NCBI GenBank assembly: GCA_045639525.1
Contig: JAZUDI010000079.1
Location: forward strand, 40,573-104,572
Direction: 5' to 3'
Source: UBA1181 sp045639525
GTDB lineage: Bacteria; Bacteroidota; Bacteroidia; Bacteroidales; Paludibacteraceae
DNA length: 64,000 nucleotides
Part shown: one piece after another, positions 32,572 to 41,507 of the stretch
Layout of the letters: every line of letters starts with the position of its first letter
Position numbering within the stretch: position 1 is the stretch's first letter
Translations under genes and position numbers: made by a program
Notes under the pieces: model-generated
Databases searched by the model: none
The model's input: the letters and a program-made list of their open reading frames with translations, nothing else
Told to the model about the DNA's origin: nothing

Positions 32572-32808
32572 TATCTTTGCAGTGTTATACCATTATTACA
32601 CACACTATTTGAACACTTACTTACTGTAAAGTATTCGACGACGGAATACCCTCCGCAACGTCGATGGTTAAAGATGGACGAATCGGTTTGCCGCAAGGCA
32701 GGCCGATTCGACATCAAACTCCAAGACACAAAAAGAACAATACAATATTAAACTCAAAAAATCTAAGAAGAAAGAGGGTTCACCTGATTAGGTCAACCCT
32801 CTTTCTTT
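32572..32808 (+). ncRNA. Candidate small RNA between a promoter box and a terminator
   Basis: TATCTTTG at 32572-32579 is an exact -7 box, although no TTTG is seen at -33. Downstream there is no reading frame of note but much folding: stem GTATTC/GAATAC (32631-32649) and a long stem GATG-CGAATCGG with GCC/GGC at its tip (32673-32715). The transcript would end at the terminator at 32768-32808, about 220 nt. The next gene is on the other strand. It could equally be the 3' UTR of the xylanase mRNA. I do not recognise it as 6S RNA, SRP RNA or tmRNA. Confidence 0.5.
32768..32808 (+). terminator. Terminator between the xylanase/sRNA and the deaminase gene
   Basis: AAGAAAGAGGGTT-ACCT pairs with AGGT-AACCCTCTTTCTT, with one mismatch in the stem, followed by TTATTATG. 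The mirror-image A-rich side lets it work for the convergent gene. Confidence 0.85.
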
Positions 32809-32854
32809 ATTATGAATTTTACAGACGGGGCTAAGCCCCCTGTCCCATCTACCG

Positions 32855-34105
32855 CTACATCCACTTTTTGCAACACTCCTTCGCCTCCGCGATGATACGC
32901 TCCTCATCCGCCATTTTCCGATCCTTCATAATGACCTTACCGTCACAGATCAAAGTGTCAAACGCCTCACTGCAAGAGGAATACACCAAGTTGGACTTAA
33001 AGTTATAGCAAGGGACAAACCGCTCGTGGTCCAAATTGACCAACAAGGCATCCGCCACCTTACCCACCTTGATCTCTCCACCATCAATTCCGAAGGTCTC
33101 CGCACTGTTCTTGGTCACCCAATCCAAAGCCATATCCACCGGCAAAGTTTCAGGGCCATAATTACATTTCGCCATCATAGAGGCGAACTTCATCTCTTCC
33201 TGCATATCCAAGTTATTATTGGAAGAGCATCCATCTGTACCTATCGTCACGCGGCAACCCGCCTCTATCGCATGCTTCGTCTTAAAATAACCTGAATAAA
33301 GTTTCATATTGGAAACTGGATTATGGGCGATCGTCACCCCACGCTCCTTGAGGATCGCCAACTCCTCGTCATCCACATGCACCACATGCGCAGCGATACA
33401 ATCCGGACCTAAAACGCCTAGTTTATCCAACCAGCGAACAGGCGTCATACCATGCTCCGCAACGCAATCTTTTATCTCCTTTTCAGTCTCGGAGAGGTGG
33501 AAATGGATTTTGGCATTGCACTTGCGAGCCACCTCTGCCGCACGGATCCACAATTTTTCGCCCACCGTGTAGACCGCATGAGGAGCGATGGAGACCTGAA
33601 TACGGTCCGATTGACCACTCAGCCGCTCCAATGCGTCAAAGGACTTTTGGATCCGCTCCTCCCCGATCGTGTCGATCAAGGTAAATCCCATGCAACCACG
33701 GATACCCATTCTATCCAATACCTTCCAGGTCTCTTCGGTATCCCAATACATATCGTTGAGGAATACGGTACCCGACTTCACCATCTCCAAAATGGCCAAC
33801 TCACTACCGATGCGCACATCCTCCGGCGTCATCTTCGCCTCAAAAGGCCAAATATGTTCGTTGAGCCAAGTAAACAGTTCCATGTCATCCGCATAACCGC
33901 GCAAAAGCGTCATGGCGGCGTGGGTGTGCATATTATAAAAGGGCGGTACAATCGCCAACCGCTTATCCGTCTCGAAGATCTCATCCCCAGCCTCTGGTTT
34001 CACCTCTTTGCCAATCGCGGCGAAACGGCCATCCGCCATACGCACATTCACCAACTCTCCATCCAAAAGGAGATTGCCTATATACATTGAATTATTCTTA
34101 CCCAT
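32855..34105 (-). CDS. Amidohydrolase of the 5-methylthioadenosine/S-adenosylhomocysteine deaminase type
   Basis: The 416-residue protein belongs to the TRZ/ATZ-MtaD group of metal-dependent deaminases that act on nucleosides such as S-adenosylhomocysteine or 5-methylthioadenosine. The metal-binding motif HTHAAMTLLRGYADDMELFTWL and the later HFHLSETEKEI, AHVVHVDDEELA, NPVSNMKLYSG and GTDGCSSNNNLDMQEEM blocks are all present. ATG 34105 is chosen over the upstream TTG at 34114. A TATATTTG box lies on the minus strand at 34174-34167. It is not linked to neighbours; the exact substrate is uncertain. Confidence 0.85.
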   Translation of the reverse strand: MGKNNSMYIGNLLLDGELVNVRMADGRFAAIGKEVKPEAGDEIFETDKRLAIVPPFYNMHTHAAMTLLRGYADDMELFTWLNEHIWPFEAKMTPEDVRIGSELAILEMVKSGTVFLNDMYWDTEETWKVLDRMGIRGCMGFTLIDTIGEERIQKSFDALERLSGQSDRIQVSIAPHAVYTVGEKLWIRAAEVARKCNAKIHFHLSETEKEIKDCVAEHGMTPVRWLDKLGVLGPDCIAAHVVHVDDEELAILKERGVTIAHNPVSNMKLYSGYFKTKHAIEAGCRVTIGTDGCSSNNNLDMQEEMKFASMMAKCNYGPETLPVDMALDWVTKNSAETFGIDGGEIKVGKVADALLVNLDHERFVPCYNFKSNLVYSSCSEAFDTLICDGKVIMKDRKMADEERIIAEAKECCKKWM

Positions 34106-34166
34106 ATTCCTCAATTTTTATTGTACATTCCGTAAGCCACATCCAAACAACGAGAGGTGGCGTTAT

Positions 34167-34236
34167 CAAATATAAAAATTTTATTGCAATTTCACCCTAT
34201 AATACCTAAAAAATCCATCGTAATTTCTTAACTTTG
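34167..34236. promoter_or_regulatory. Divergent promoters of the deaminase and DUF4139 genes
   Basis: A minus-strand TATATTTG at 34174-34167 faces the deaminase gene and a plus-strand TAACTTTG at 34229-34236 faces the DUF4139 gene. The -33 elements are weak. Confidence 0.55.
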
Positions 34237-34289
34237 CCATGTTTAGGTGGAGGCTTGCCTCTATGTGTAATTAAAGTTGTGAATTCATT

Positions 34290-36257
34290 ATGAAGTGTAA
34301 CAAGGCCATTAAATTAATGCTGATTTCGCTATTAGCATTGCCGTTGAACGCTTATGCGGTCGAGAAAGAACTACAAATGGAGATAGACCAGGTAACCGTA
34401 TTCCGCGCGGGAGCTGAGGTGGAACGTTCCGCCAAAGTGGCGCTTCCAGCAGGCGTATCGGAGTTGAGAATCAGATCCCTCTCCCCATCAATCGACCCTA
34501 AGAGCATTTTGGTCAAGATACCTACCGAGAGCGTAGTGCTCATGTCATTGACTCACGAGCTTGACTTCGCCAACCAAAAGCGGGTGTTGGAGGAGACGTC
34601 CAAATTGTCCAAAACCATCGAGGCGCTTAAAGACTCCATCGCACAGACCAACAGTTTGTTGGAGGTTTACGCATCCGAAAAGGAGATGATGAAGTCCAAC
34701 AAGAGCATCAAAGGTGTCGAGGGCATCACCGCTGACGACCTTGCGAAGATCACCACCTTCTACCACAAGAAGATGACCGAGATCGAGAACGAACAAAACA
34801 GATTGAAGAAGAAAAAGAAGGAGTTCTCCAGCCAATATATCAATCTGACACAAAAGCAAATCGCCTTGAACCTCACAGCAAACGAATCCTCGTTCACCGT
34901 AAAAATTGTAGTGAGAGCGGAGAGAGAGGTAGAGACCACCATCGGATTGGACTACTATGTGACCGAGGCTGGTTGGGATCCAATCTACGAGGCCCGCATT
35001 ACCAACGACAAGCAACCGATGCAACTCACTTACGGCGCAAGCGTGAGACAAAATGTCCACGAGGATTGGAGCAACGTGAAGATTCGTATCTCCACAGAGG
35101 ATCCTACAGAGGACAAGTTGCAGCCAAGCATCGCCAGCGACAAGCTATACTTCGGCAACTCCGCCAAATATGTGGCAAAGGCGCAGATGAAGGTTCAGCC
35201 TAAGACTACCACCATCAAGGGAATCATCTCCAACTTCATGCATCCACTTCCTAATGTCTGCGTAGTGGCGAAGGGAACCAACCTTTACGCTATTTCAGAC
35301 CAGAACGGATATTACGAGATCAATGTGCCAGAGAGAAGCGATGTCGAGTTCTCCCACTTGGGCTACATCACCCAAACCATCAATGTCAACGACAAGACGA
35401 AGGGTGTCATCAACATCAATATGGCCGAGAATTTCGAGAAGAAGCAATCCGAATTCAAAGAGGTAGTCTCTCAAGACGAGGAGGCACCTAAGGTAGAGGC
35501 CAGCACTACTGTTTCCCAAATCATGATGGGCAACAACACCACATCCACCTTCGAGTCGGGCAACAGCCTTACGCACAAGGAGTTGAGACCATCCCTTCTT
35601 TCCGAAGGAGAGATGGAGGCGGAGGAGATCGTGCCAGGATGGATCAATTTGGCGCCATTCACGGTTGCCGTACCGAACAGATACACCATTCCTTCCAACA
35701 ATGTACCAACCATCATTCGCATGAAGGAGTTGAAGATCGCCGCCAACTACGAATATGTCGTATTGCCAAAATTGGAGAAGAAAGCCTATATTTCAGCCAT
35801 CATTCCTGATTGGAGCAGATACAATTTGTTGGACGGTCCTGTTTACATCTTCTGGAACAATGAGTTCAAGGGACAAAGTTACCTCTCAACTGACGCGATG
35901 AAGGATTACGTCGAGTTATCGGTCGGAGCGGACAAGGGCATCACGGTCAACAGAGAGATCATCCAATCCAACTCGACCAGACAAGTGATGATCTCCAGCA
36001 ACAAGGCTACCCGTTCTTGGCGAATCACATTGACCAACACCAAGAACCAACCGGCCGAGATCGCGGTGAAGGATCAATACCCAATCTCCAACGATGAGGA
36101 CATCGAGGTGGAATTGTTGCAAAGCAACGGCGCATCCGTCGACAAAAGTACAGGTATCATCACTTGGAAGGCAACCCTTCAACCCAACGAGACCAAGACA
36201 TTTGACTTCACTTATAGAGTGAAATATCCTGTCGGCAAAACACTCTTCATCGAGTAA
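34290..36257 (+). CDS. DUF4140/DUF4139 domain secreted protein with inserted CarboxypepD-regulatory domain
   Basis: The 655-residue protein has a signal peptide (1-23) and a DUF4140-like N-terminus (MEIDQVTVFRAGAEVERSAKVALPAG), coiled coil at about 90-200, then the DUF4139 region with GLDYYVTEAGWDPIYEARI and TYGASVRQNVHEDWSNVKIRISTEDP. A CarboxypepD-regulatory-like insertion (IKGIISNFMHPLPNVCVVAKGTNLYAISDQNG) lies at about 310-365 and splits DUF4139; its C-terminal half (IKIAANYEYVVLPKLEKKAYISAII and the final beta-rich part) follows. The family is also annotated as mucoidy-inhibitor-like; its role is not known. It is transcribed on its own ahead of thiL with a terminator between. Confidence 0.82.
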   Translation: MKCNKAIKLMLISLLALPLNAYAVEKELQMEIDQVTVFRAGAEVERSAKVALPAGVSELRIRSLSPSIDPKSILVKIPTESVVLMSLTHELDFANQKRVLEETSKLSKTIEALKDSIAQTNSLLEVYASEKEMMKSNKSIKGVEGITADDLAKITTFYHKKMTEIENEQNRLKKKKKEFSSQYINLTQKQIALNLTANESSFTVKIVVRAEREVETTIGLDYYVTEAGWDPIYEARITNDKQPMQLTYGASVRQNVHEDWSNVKIRISTEDPTEDKLQPSIASDKLYFGNSAKYVAKAQMKVQPKTTTIKGIISNFMHPLPNVCVVAKGTNLYAISDQNGYYEINVPERSDVEFSHLGYITQTINVNDKTKGVININMAENFEKKQSEFKEVVSQDEEAPKVEASTTVSQIMMGNNTTSTFESGNSLTHKELRPSLLSEGEMEAEEIVPGWINLAPFTVAVPNRYTIPSNNVPTIIRMKELKIAANYEYVVLPKLEKKAYISAIIPDWSRYNLLDGPVYIFWNNEFKGQSYLSTDAMKDYVELSVGADKGITVNREIIQSNSTRQVMISSNKATRSWRITLTNTKNQPAEIAVKDQYPISNDEDIEVELLQSNGASVDKSTGIITWKATLQPNETKTFDFTYRVKYPVGKTLFIE

Positions 36258-36283
36258 TCACAACAAACTGAAATCCATACATT

Positions 36284-36318
36284 TGTAGAGGTTCGATTTA
36301 TCGTGCCTCTACATTTTG
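36284..36318 (+). terminator. Terminator after the DUF4139 gene
   Basis: TGTAGAGG (36284-36291) pairs with CCTCTACA (36306-36313), with an internal CGAT/ATCG, followed by TTTT. Confidence 0.75.
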
Positions 36319-36343
36319 GTATATAAAATAGACATTCAAGAAA

Positions 36344-37372
36344 ATGAGCAGAACGGAAATTTCCACCCTGGGAGAGTTTGGTTTAATCAAACACCTCACC
36401 CAATCATTCGAACTCAAGAACAAGTCATCCTTGAAGGGCGTAGGCGACGACGCGGCCATCTTGGACTACAAAAATAAACAGGTGCTGGTCACCACCGATC
36501 TTTTGTTGGAAGGCGTCCATTTCGACCTGACCTACGTGCCGTTGAAGCACCTCGGATACAAATCAGCGGTCGTAAACATCTCTGACATCTGCGCCATGAA
36601 TGGCAAACCGAAACAGATCACCGTCTCTTTGGGCGTCTCCAAGCGATTCTCCGTAGAGGATATGGAGGAGCTGTATGCGGGCATTCAATTGGCATGCGAC
36701 CGCTATGGTGTGGACTTGGTGGGTGGAGACACTTCCGCCTCTTTGACGGGCCTCACCATCAGCATCACCTGCATAGGCGAAGGCGAAAAGGGTAAAATTT
36801 CTTGCCGAGACGGTGCGAAAGCCAACGATTTGATCTGTGTTTCAGGCGATCTTGGCGCCGCATATATGGGGTTACTCCTTTTGGAAAGGGAGAAGAAAAT
36901 CTTCTCCGGCGACGAGAACGCGCAACCCGATTTCGCGGGAAAAGAGTATATCATCGAGCGTCAATTAAAACCAGAGGCTCGTCAAGACATCATCGAGTCA
37001 TTGGAACGCATCAAGGTGGTACCAACCTCCATGATGGATATCTCAGACGGATTGTCGTCCGAACTTCTCCACATCTGCAACCAAAGCGGTGTGGGCTGCC
37101 GTATCTATGAGGACAGAATTCCGATCGACTACCAAACCGCCGTCATGGCGGAGGAGTTCAACATGAACGTCACCACCGTAGCCTTGAACGGAGGAGAGGA
37201 TTATGAATTACTCTTCACCGTACCGTTGGAGATGAACGACGTCTTCCAAAATTTGCCAGGCATCAAGGTCATCGGACACACCACCGACGCCTCGTTGGGC
37301 GCATGCCTCATTACCCGAGACGGTCAGGAGATTACCCTCAAGGCGCAAGGATGGAACTCCCTTGAAAAATAA
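36344..37372 (+). CDS. thiL: Thiamine-monophosphate kinase
   Basis: ThiL phosphorylates thiamine monophosphate to thiamine diphosphate. The 342-residue protein has the family N-terminus (LGEFGLIKHLTQSF), the ATP-binding VGDDAAIL, LLEGVHFD with the Mg-binding acidic residues, VNISDICAMNG, GGDTSAS and the C-terminal DISDGLSSELLHI and NGGEDYELLFTV motifs. It is cytoplasmic. The porE gene starts 33 bp downstream, so both are probably on one transcript even though their roles differ. Confidence 0.96.
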   Translation: MSRTEISTLGEFGLIKHLTQSFELKNKSSLKGVGDDAAILDYKNKQVLVTTDLLLEGVHFDLTYVPLKHLGYKSAVVNISDICAMNGKPKQITVSLGVSKRFSVEDMEELYAGIQLACDRYGVDLVGGDTSASLTGLTISITCIGEGEKGKISCRDGAKANDLICVSGDLGAAYMGLLLLEREKKIFSGDENAQPDFAGKEYIIERQLKPEARQDIIESLERIKVVPTSMMDISDGLSSELLHICNQSGVGCRIYEDRIPIDYQTAVMAEEFNMNVTTVALNGGEDYELLFTVPLEMNDVFQNLPGIKVIGHTTDASLGACLITRDGQEITLKAQGWNSLEK

Positions 37373-37405
37373 AACAATGGTTTCTCCGTTGAGAAAATAA
37401 ATGAT

Positions 37406-39391
37406 ATGAACATGATTCGACTAACAAAATACCTCATCTGCATTCTCTCCCTTTCCCTTCTTTGCGGATGCTCCGTGAAGCAGAAGTTGAAAAAAGCCGA
37501 CAAAAAGTATGAAATCGGAGAGTATTACAATGCCGCGAACATCTACAACAAAGTCTATCCCAAGGTAAAACTCAAGGATAGGCAGACCAAAGCCTACGCC
37601 GCATTCAAGTTGGGTGATTGTTATCGTCTGACCAATATCAACGACCGTGCGGAGCGTGCCTTCGCCAACGCCACACGCTACAACTACAAAGACTCCATCG
37701 TCTATCTCTACTTCGGCGACGCCCTCAGGAAGAACATGAAGTTGAAAGACGCCAACACAATGTACGACATCTACTTATTGTCGCATCCAGATGATGTGCG
37801 CGCCATCAATGGCAAGAAGTCGGCGGAGGAGGCTGCGGAATGGATGAAGAACCCCACCCGCTACTTTGTCCACAAGGAGGAGTTCTTCTCATCCAAACGT
37901 GCGGAATTCTCCCCTTCTTTTCCTGGTGGAGACCCCGATATCGTCTATTTCAACTCTTCCAGAGAGAACAAAGAGACGGGAGGTGGAAACAGTAAAATCA
38001 CCGGCATCAGAAACAACGACATCTTCACCGCCAAACGCAACTCCCTTGGTTCGTGGGACAACCTCGAACCCATGGAAGGCGACGTCAACACGGAGATGGA
38101 CGAGGGATCCGTCTCGTTCAGCGCGGATGGAAAGACCATGTACTTCACCCGTTGCGTCACCCAGAAGGGAGAGAGCCGAGGCGCCCAAATATGCTTCGTC
38201 CAACGCTCCGGCGGCAAATGGGGCAAAGTGACGGAGGTGGAATTGTCTCCGGACAGCTCTATCACATTTGCACACCCAACCGTCTCGCCCGATGACAAAT
38301 ACCTCTACTTTGTCTCTGACATGGAGGGAGGATTCGGCGGCAAGGATATCTGGCGTTGTGAGAAGAACGGCAACTCTTACGGTGCACCCATCAACCTCGG
38401 ACCATCCATCAACACACCAGGCGACGAGATGTTCCCTTACATGCGAGAGAATGGAACACTCTATTTCTCTTCTACCGGTCATCCAGGCTTCGGAGGATTG
38501 GATATTTACTATGCGAACGAGATAGAGGATGGCGAATGGAGCGTGACCAACATGATGGCTCCTATCAACTCCAACGGAGATGACTTCGGTATCTCCTTCA
38601 TACAAGGAAAGGAGAAGGGCCTCTTCTCTTCTAACAGAGGAGAAAAGAAGGGTTACGACAAGATCTACTCCTTCGAACTGCCAGAGGTGGAATTCCTCAT
38701 CGACGGCAAGGTGACTGAGATGACAGGAGAACCGATCAGCGGCGCTACAGTCCGCATCGTTGGCGATGACGGCACCAACACAAAGGTGCAATCCAAGAAG
38801 GATGGTACCTTCAAAATATCGCTCAATAAAGGGGTGAAATATGTTTTGCTGGGCAACTGCAGAGGTTACCTCAACCAAAAAGAGGATGCCGTAACAGTCG
38901 ATTTGGAGGATTCAAAGACCTTCCCTATCAACTTCACCCTTGCTTCGCTTAGCAAGCCGGTGGGATTGGACAACATCTTCTTCGAGTTCGGAAAGGCTAC
39001 GCTTACGCCAGAGTCATCTTCCGCATTGGATAAGTTGGTGAAGATTTTGAACGACAATCCGAACATCACCATTGAAATCGGTGCCCACACCGACCGCGTG
39101 GGATCTGCGGAGGGCAACCTCCAACTCTCAGGCAAGCGTGCCCAATCCGTAGTGGACTACTTGATCAAAGGAGGCATCGAAGCAGAGAGACTTACCGCCA
39201 AAGGATATGGTAAGACACAACCTGTCGTGGTGGATAAGAAGCTCAAAAAAATGTATGGCTTCCTAAAAGAGGAGACACCGCTCGACGAAGAGTATATCGA
39301 CACCCTTACCGATGAGCAGAAAGAGATCGCGGACTCCATCAACCGTCGTACCGAGTTCCGCGTGTTAAAGACCACCTATAAGATGTATTGA
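37406..39391 (+). CDS. porE: PorE-like T9SS protein (TPR, PD40 propeller, CRD, OmpA)
   Basis: The 661-residue lipoprotein has its lipobox Cys at LSLLCGC (about residue 22), TPR-like helices (YNAANIYNKVYPKVKLKDRQTKAYAAFKLGDCYRL), a PD40 beta-propeller (SPSFPGGDPDIVYFNSSRENK, DEGSVSFSADGKTMYF, HPTVSPDDKYLYFVSD), a CarboxypepD-regulatory domain (EPISGATVRIVGDDG) and an OmpA domain (ITIEIGAHTDRVGSAEGNLQLSGKRAQSVV). This order is diagnostic of PorE, which links the T9SS outer-membrane complex to peptidoglycan. It is followed 1 bp later by a 51-residue gene and then by gldE, so the T9SS and gliding functions cluster here. Confidence 0.92.
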   Translation: MNMIRLTKYLICILSLSLLCGCSVKQKLKKADKKYEIGEYYNAANIYNKVYPKVKLKDRQTKAYAAFKLGDCYRLTNINDRAERAFANATRYNYKDSIVYLYFGDALRKNMKLKDANTMYDIYLLSHPDDVRAINGKKSAEEAAEWMKNPTRYFVHKEEFFSSKRAEFSPSFPGGDPDIVYFNSSRENKETGGGNSKITGIRNNDIFTAKRNSLGSWDNLEPMEGDVNTEMDEGSVSFSADGKTMYFTRCVTQKGESRGAQICFVQRSGGKWGKVTEVELSPDSSITFAHPTVSPDDKYLYFVSDMEGGFGGKDIWRCEKNGNSYGAPINLGPSINTPGDEMFPYMRENGTLYFSSTGHPGFGGLDIYYANEIEDGEWSVTNMMAPINSNGDDFGISFIQGKEKGLFSSNRGEKKGYDKIYSFELPEVEFLIDGKVTEMTGEPISGATVRIVGDDGTNTKVQSKKDGTFKISLNKGVKYVLLGNCRGYLNQKEDAVTVDLEDSKTFPINFTLASLSKPVGLDNIFFEFGKATLTPESSSALDKLVKILNDNPNITIEIGAHTDRVGSAEGNLQLSGKRAQSVVDYLIKGGIEAERLTAKGYGKTQPVVVDKKLKKMYGFLKEETPLDEEYIDTLTDEQKEIADSINRRTEFRVLKTTYKMY

Positions 39392-39392
39392 T

Positions 39393-39548
39393 ATGGCAAG
39401 AGGCAGAGGAGGAAGAAAAGAGGTGGGGGGAAACCCCAAGAATCCATTCAGATTCAACACCAACGCCAAGAAAAAATCGAGCGGCAAGCGAATCGGAAAG
39501 TCAAAGCCCGAAAAGGCCAACAATATGTTGAATAGACGCATTAAATAA
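39393..39548 (+). CDS. Small basic protein, 51 aa
   Basis: The frame runs from ATG 39393 to TAA 39548. It is rich in Lys, Arg, Gly and Asn (MARGRGGRKEVGGNPKNPFR, then KKKSSGKRIGKSKPEKANN), with a calculated strong positive charge, and no signal peptide. It resembles no family I know. Starting one base after the porE stop codon, it is clearly translated in the same operon, and the promoter of gldE overlaps its 3' end. It could bind nucleic acid or ribosomes. Confidence 0.7.
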   Translation: MARGRGGRKEVGGNPKNPFRFNTNAKKKSSGKRIGKSKPEKANNMLNRRIK

Positions 39549-39553
39549 ATTTG

Positions 39554-39561
39554 TATATTTG
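39554..39561 (+). promoter_or_regulatory. Promoter of the gldE-gldD-gldG operon
   Basis: TATATTTG is an exact -7 box. The leader contains a hairpin AGTCGGAA/TTCCGGCT (39565-39583) and a 19-codon frame from 39588 whose stop overlaps the gldE ATG, a possible leader peptide. Confidence 0.65.
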
Positions 39562-39643
39562 CGGAGTCGGAAAAGTTCCGGCTCTATATGTTTAACGAAA
39601 TTGTAAAGATTTGGACATACCACTTCAATCTTCCCTTTGGGAA

Positions 39644-40945
39644 ATGATCGACACCCCATCATTTTGGGGTAATGTAACAATAGCATTGGCTATTTTGGTC
39701 GCACTTGTATCATACGTGCTACTCTCTTTCACGGCCTTCTTCGAATCTGAGTTCTTCTCATTGAACAGTAGCGAGATGGCGGAAATTAAAATTTCAAACG
39801 AGAAAAAATTCGACCGTCTTAAAACCTTATCAGAAGATCCTCTTCAAACATTAGGAGGCATTATATCAACACGTTACGCACTAATTGTCAGCGCATTGAT
39901 GACCACCACACTCCTTTTGTGGTACTACTCGGAATCCATCCAAATTCCAGTATGGGGCAAATGGATCATCTCCTTTTTGATCATCGGACTCCTACTCTCC
40001 ATTTTTGCGGAGTATATACCCAAGAAGATGGCGGACAAACAGAGTCAAAAACACCTTTGCGAAAGCGCCAACCTCATGTATTGGTTAGGCATCCTCTTCA
40101 CCCCCTTCACCAAGGTACTGATGATGAAGACAGGCGTCGTGGAGCGGAGATTGGAATCCCGCACCCAACACAGCGCCGCCATCGAGGATATCTCCGACAA
40201 CCTAAACCTATCCGGCGCCGAAAGTGTGGATGAGAAGGAGATTTTGCTCGGTGTGATGAACTTCGGTAAGATTAGCGTGGACGAGATCATGCAACCTCGC
40301 GTGGATATTGTGGATGTCGATTTCAACAGCGATTTTGAGACTGTATTGAAAATCATCCGCGAATCGGAATACTCCAGACTTCCCGTTTATGAAGACTCCA
40401 TCGACTATGTGAAGGGAATCCTCTACATCAAGGATTTCCTCCAATACATGGACCAAGAAAAGGATTTCAAATGGCAGGAGCACATCCGCGAAGCCTACTT
40501 CGTGCCAGAGAACAAGAAGATCGATGACCTTTTGAAGGAATTCCAACAGAAACACATCCATATGGCCGTGGTGGTCGATGAGTTCGGAGGCACATCAGGA
40601 ATCGTGACCATGGAGGATATCATCGAGGTTATCGTGGGCGATATCTGCGACGAACACGATGAGGAGGAGAAGCAGATCACCCCTATCGACGAGAACACCT
40701 TCCTATTGGATGGGAAATTGCTCCTTTCAGAATTTTATCATCTTCTGGATGGAGACAGGGAACTATTCGAAAAGGCGGCTGGAGATGCGGACACCCTTGC
40801 GGGACTCATTCTCGAATCCAAAGGATATATCCCTACCCCAGGCGAATCTTTTGATTTAGAAAACTACCACTTCGAAATCATGTCCGCCGATAAACGCAGA
40901 ATCAAGGAGATTAAATTCGTAATCAACAATGAAAAGAGTGAATAA
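39644..40945 (+). CDS. gldE: GldE, CBS-domain membrane protein of the gliding/T9SS group
   Basis: The 433-residue protein is of the CNNM/HlyC-CorC type: DUF21 transmembrane part (about 8-180), two CBS domains (about 215-335, with VMNFGKISVDEIMQPRVDIV and ILYIKDFLQ) and a C-terminal CorC/HlyC domain. GldE is a suppressor and partner of GldD in Flavobacteria, and gldD follows with a 17-bp overlap. The ATG at 39644 is chosen; an upstream TTG at 39611 would add 11 residues. It is a polytopic inner-membrane protein; whether it transports an ion is not known here. Confidence 0.9.
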   Translation: MIDTPSFWGNVTIALAILVALVSYVLLSFTAFFESEFFSLNSSEMAEIKISNEKKFDRLKTLSEDPLQTLGGIISTRYALIVSALMTTTLLLWYYSESIQIPVWGKWIISFLIIGLLLSIFAEYIPKKMADKQSQKHLCESANLMYWLGILFTPFTKVLMMKTGVVERRLESRTQHSAAIEDISDNLNLSGAESVDEKEILLGVMNFGKISVDEIMQPRVDIVDVDFNSDFETVLKIIRESEYSRLPVYEDSIDYVKGILYIKDFLQYMDQEKDFKWQEHIREAYFVPENKKIDDLLKEFQQKHIHMAVVVDEFGGTSGIVTMEDIIEVIVGDICDEHDEEEKQITPIDENTFLLDGKLLLSEFYHLLDGDRELFEKAAGDADTLAGLILESKGYIPTPGESFDLENYHFEIMSADKRRIKEIKFVINNEKSE

Positions 40946-41507
40946 GATCATATTGTCCCTATTGGCGGGAATCTTGATGTGCGCATGTTCCGACTACATG
41001 CCCAAACCCAAAGGGTACTTCCGCATCGATTTGCCCGAAAAGAGCTATAAAACCTTCCACAAAGATGGATTCCCCTGCTCTTTTGAATATGCGGACAATG
41101 TCTCTGTGGTAAAAACCAGCGACATCGATGCCGATTCCGTATGGATCGACGTCATCTACCCCAAATGCAACGCGCGCATCTATGGCACCTACAGGAAGGT
41201 AGAGGGCAATTTCAACCAACTATCGGAGGAGGCATATCGTCTAGTTTACCAACCGCACACCGCTAAAGCGGAGGGAATCAACACCTCCTTCTTCGGCGAC
41301 GACGACCACAAGGTGTATGGCCTGTTTTACGAGTTAAAGGGAAATACCGCCTCCAACATCCAATTCGCCATGTCGGACAGTACCCACCATTTTCTTCGTG
41401 GTGCCCTCTACTTTAACGCCAACCCTAACAAGGATTCCATCGCGCCCGTCGTGGATTATATCAAAGAGGATATCATTAACCTAATTAACACACTTGAGTG
41501 GAAATGA
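40929..41507 (+). CDS. gldD: Gliding motility lipoprotein GldD
   Basis: The 192-residue lipoprotein has its lipobox at MCACS (Cys19) and the GldD signature DYMPKPKGYFRIDLPEKSYKTF at the start of the mature chain. GldD is needed for gliding in Flavobacteria and for T9SS function, and works with GldE. Its gene overlaps the gldE stop by 17 bp and the gldG start by four bases (ATGA). Many non-gliding Bacteroidales keep it as part of the secretion system. Confidence 0.93.
   Translation: MKRVNKIILSLLAGILMCACSDYMPKPKGYFRIDLPEKSYKTFHKDGFPCSFEYADNVSVVKTSDIDADSVWIDVIYPKCNARIYGTYRKVEGNFNQLSEEAYRLVYQPHTAKAEGINTSFFGDDDHKVYGLFYELKGNTASNIQFAMSDSTHHFLRGALYFNANPNKDSIAPVVDYIKEDIINLINTLEWK

Noticed and set aside
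32572..32808. 6S RNA, SRP RNA or tmRNA
   Set aside because: The ends do not pair as in 6S RNA, the SRP tetraloop region and the tmRNA tRNA-like end are not seen; only a generic small RNA is proposed.
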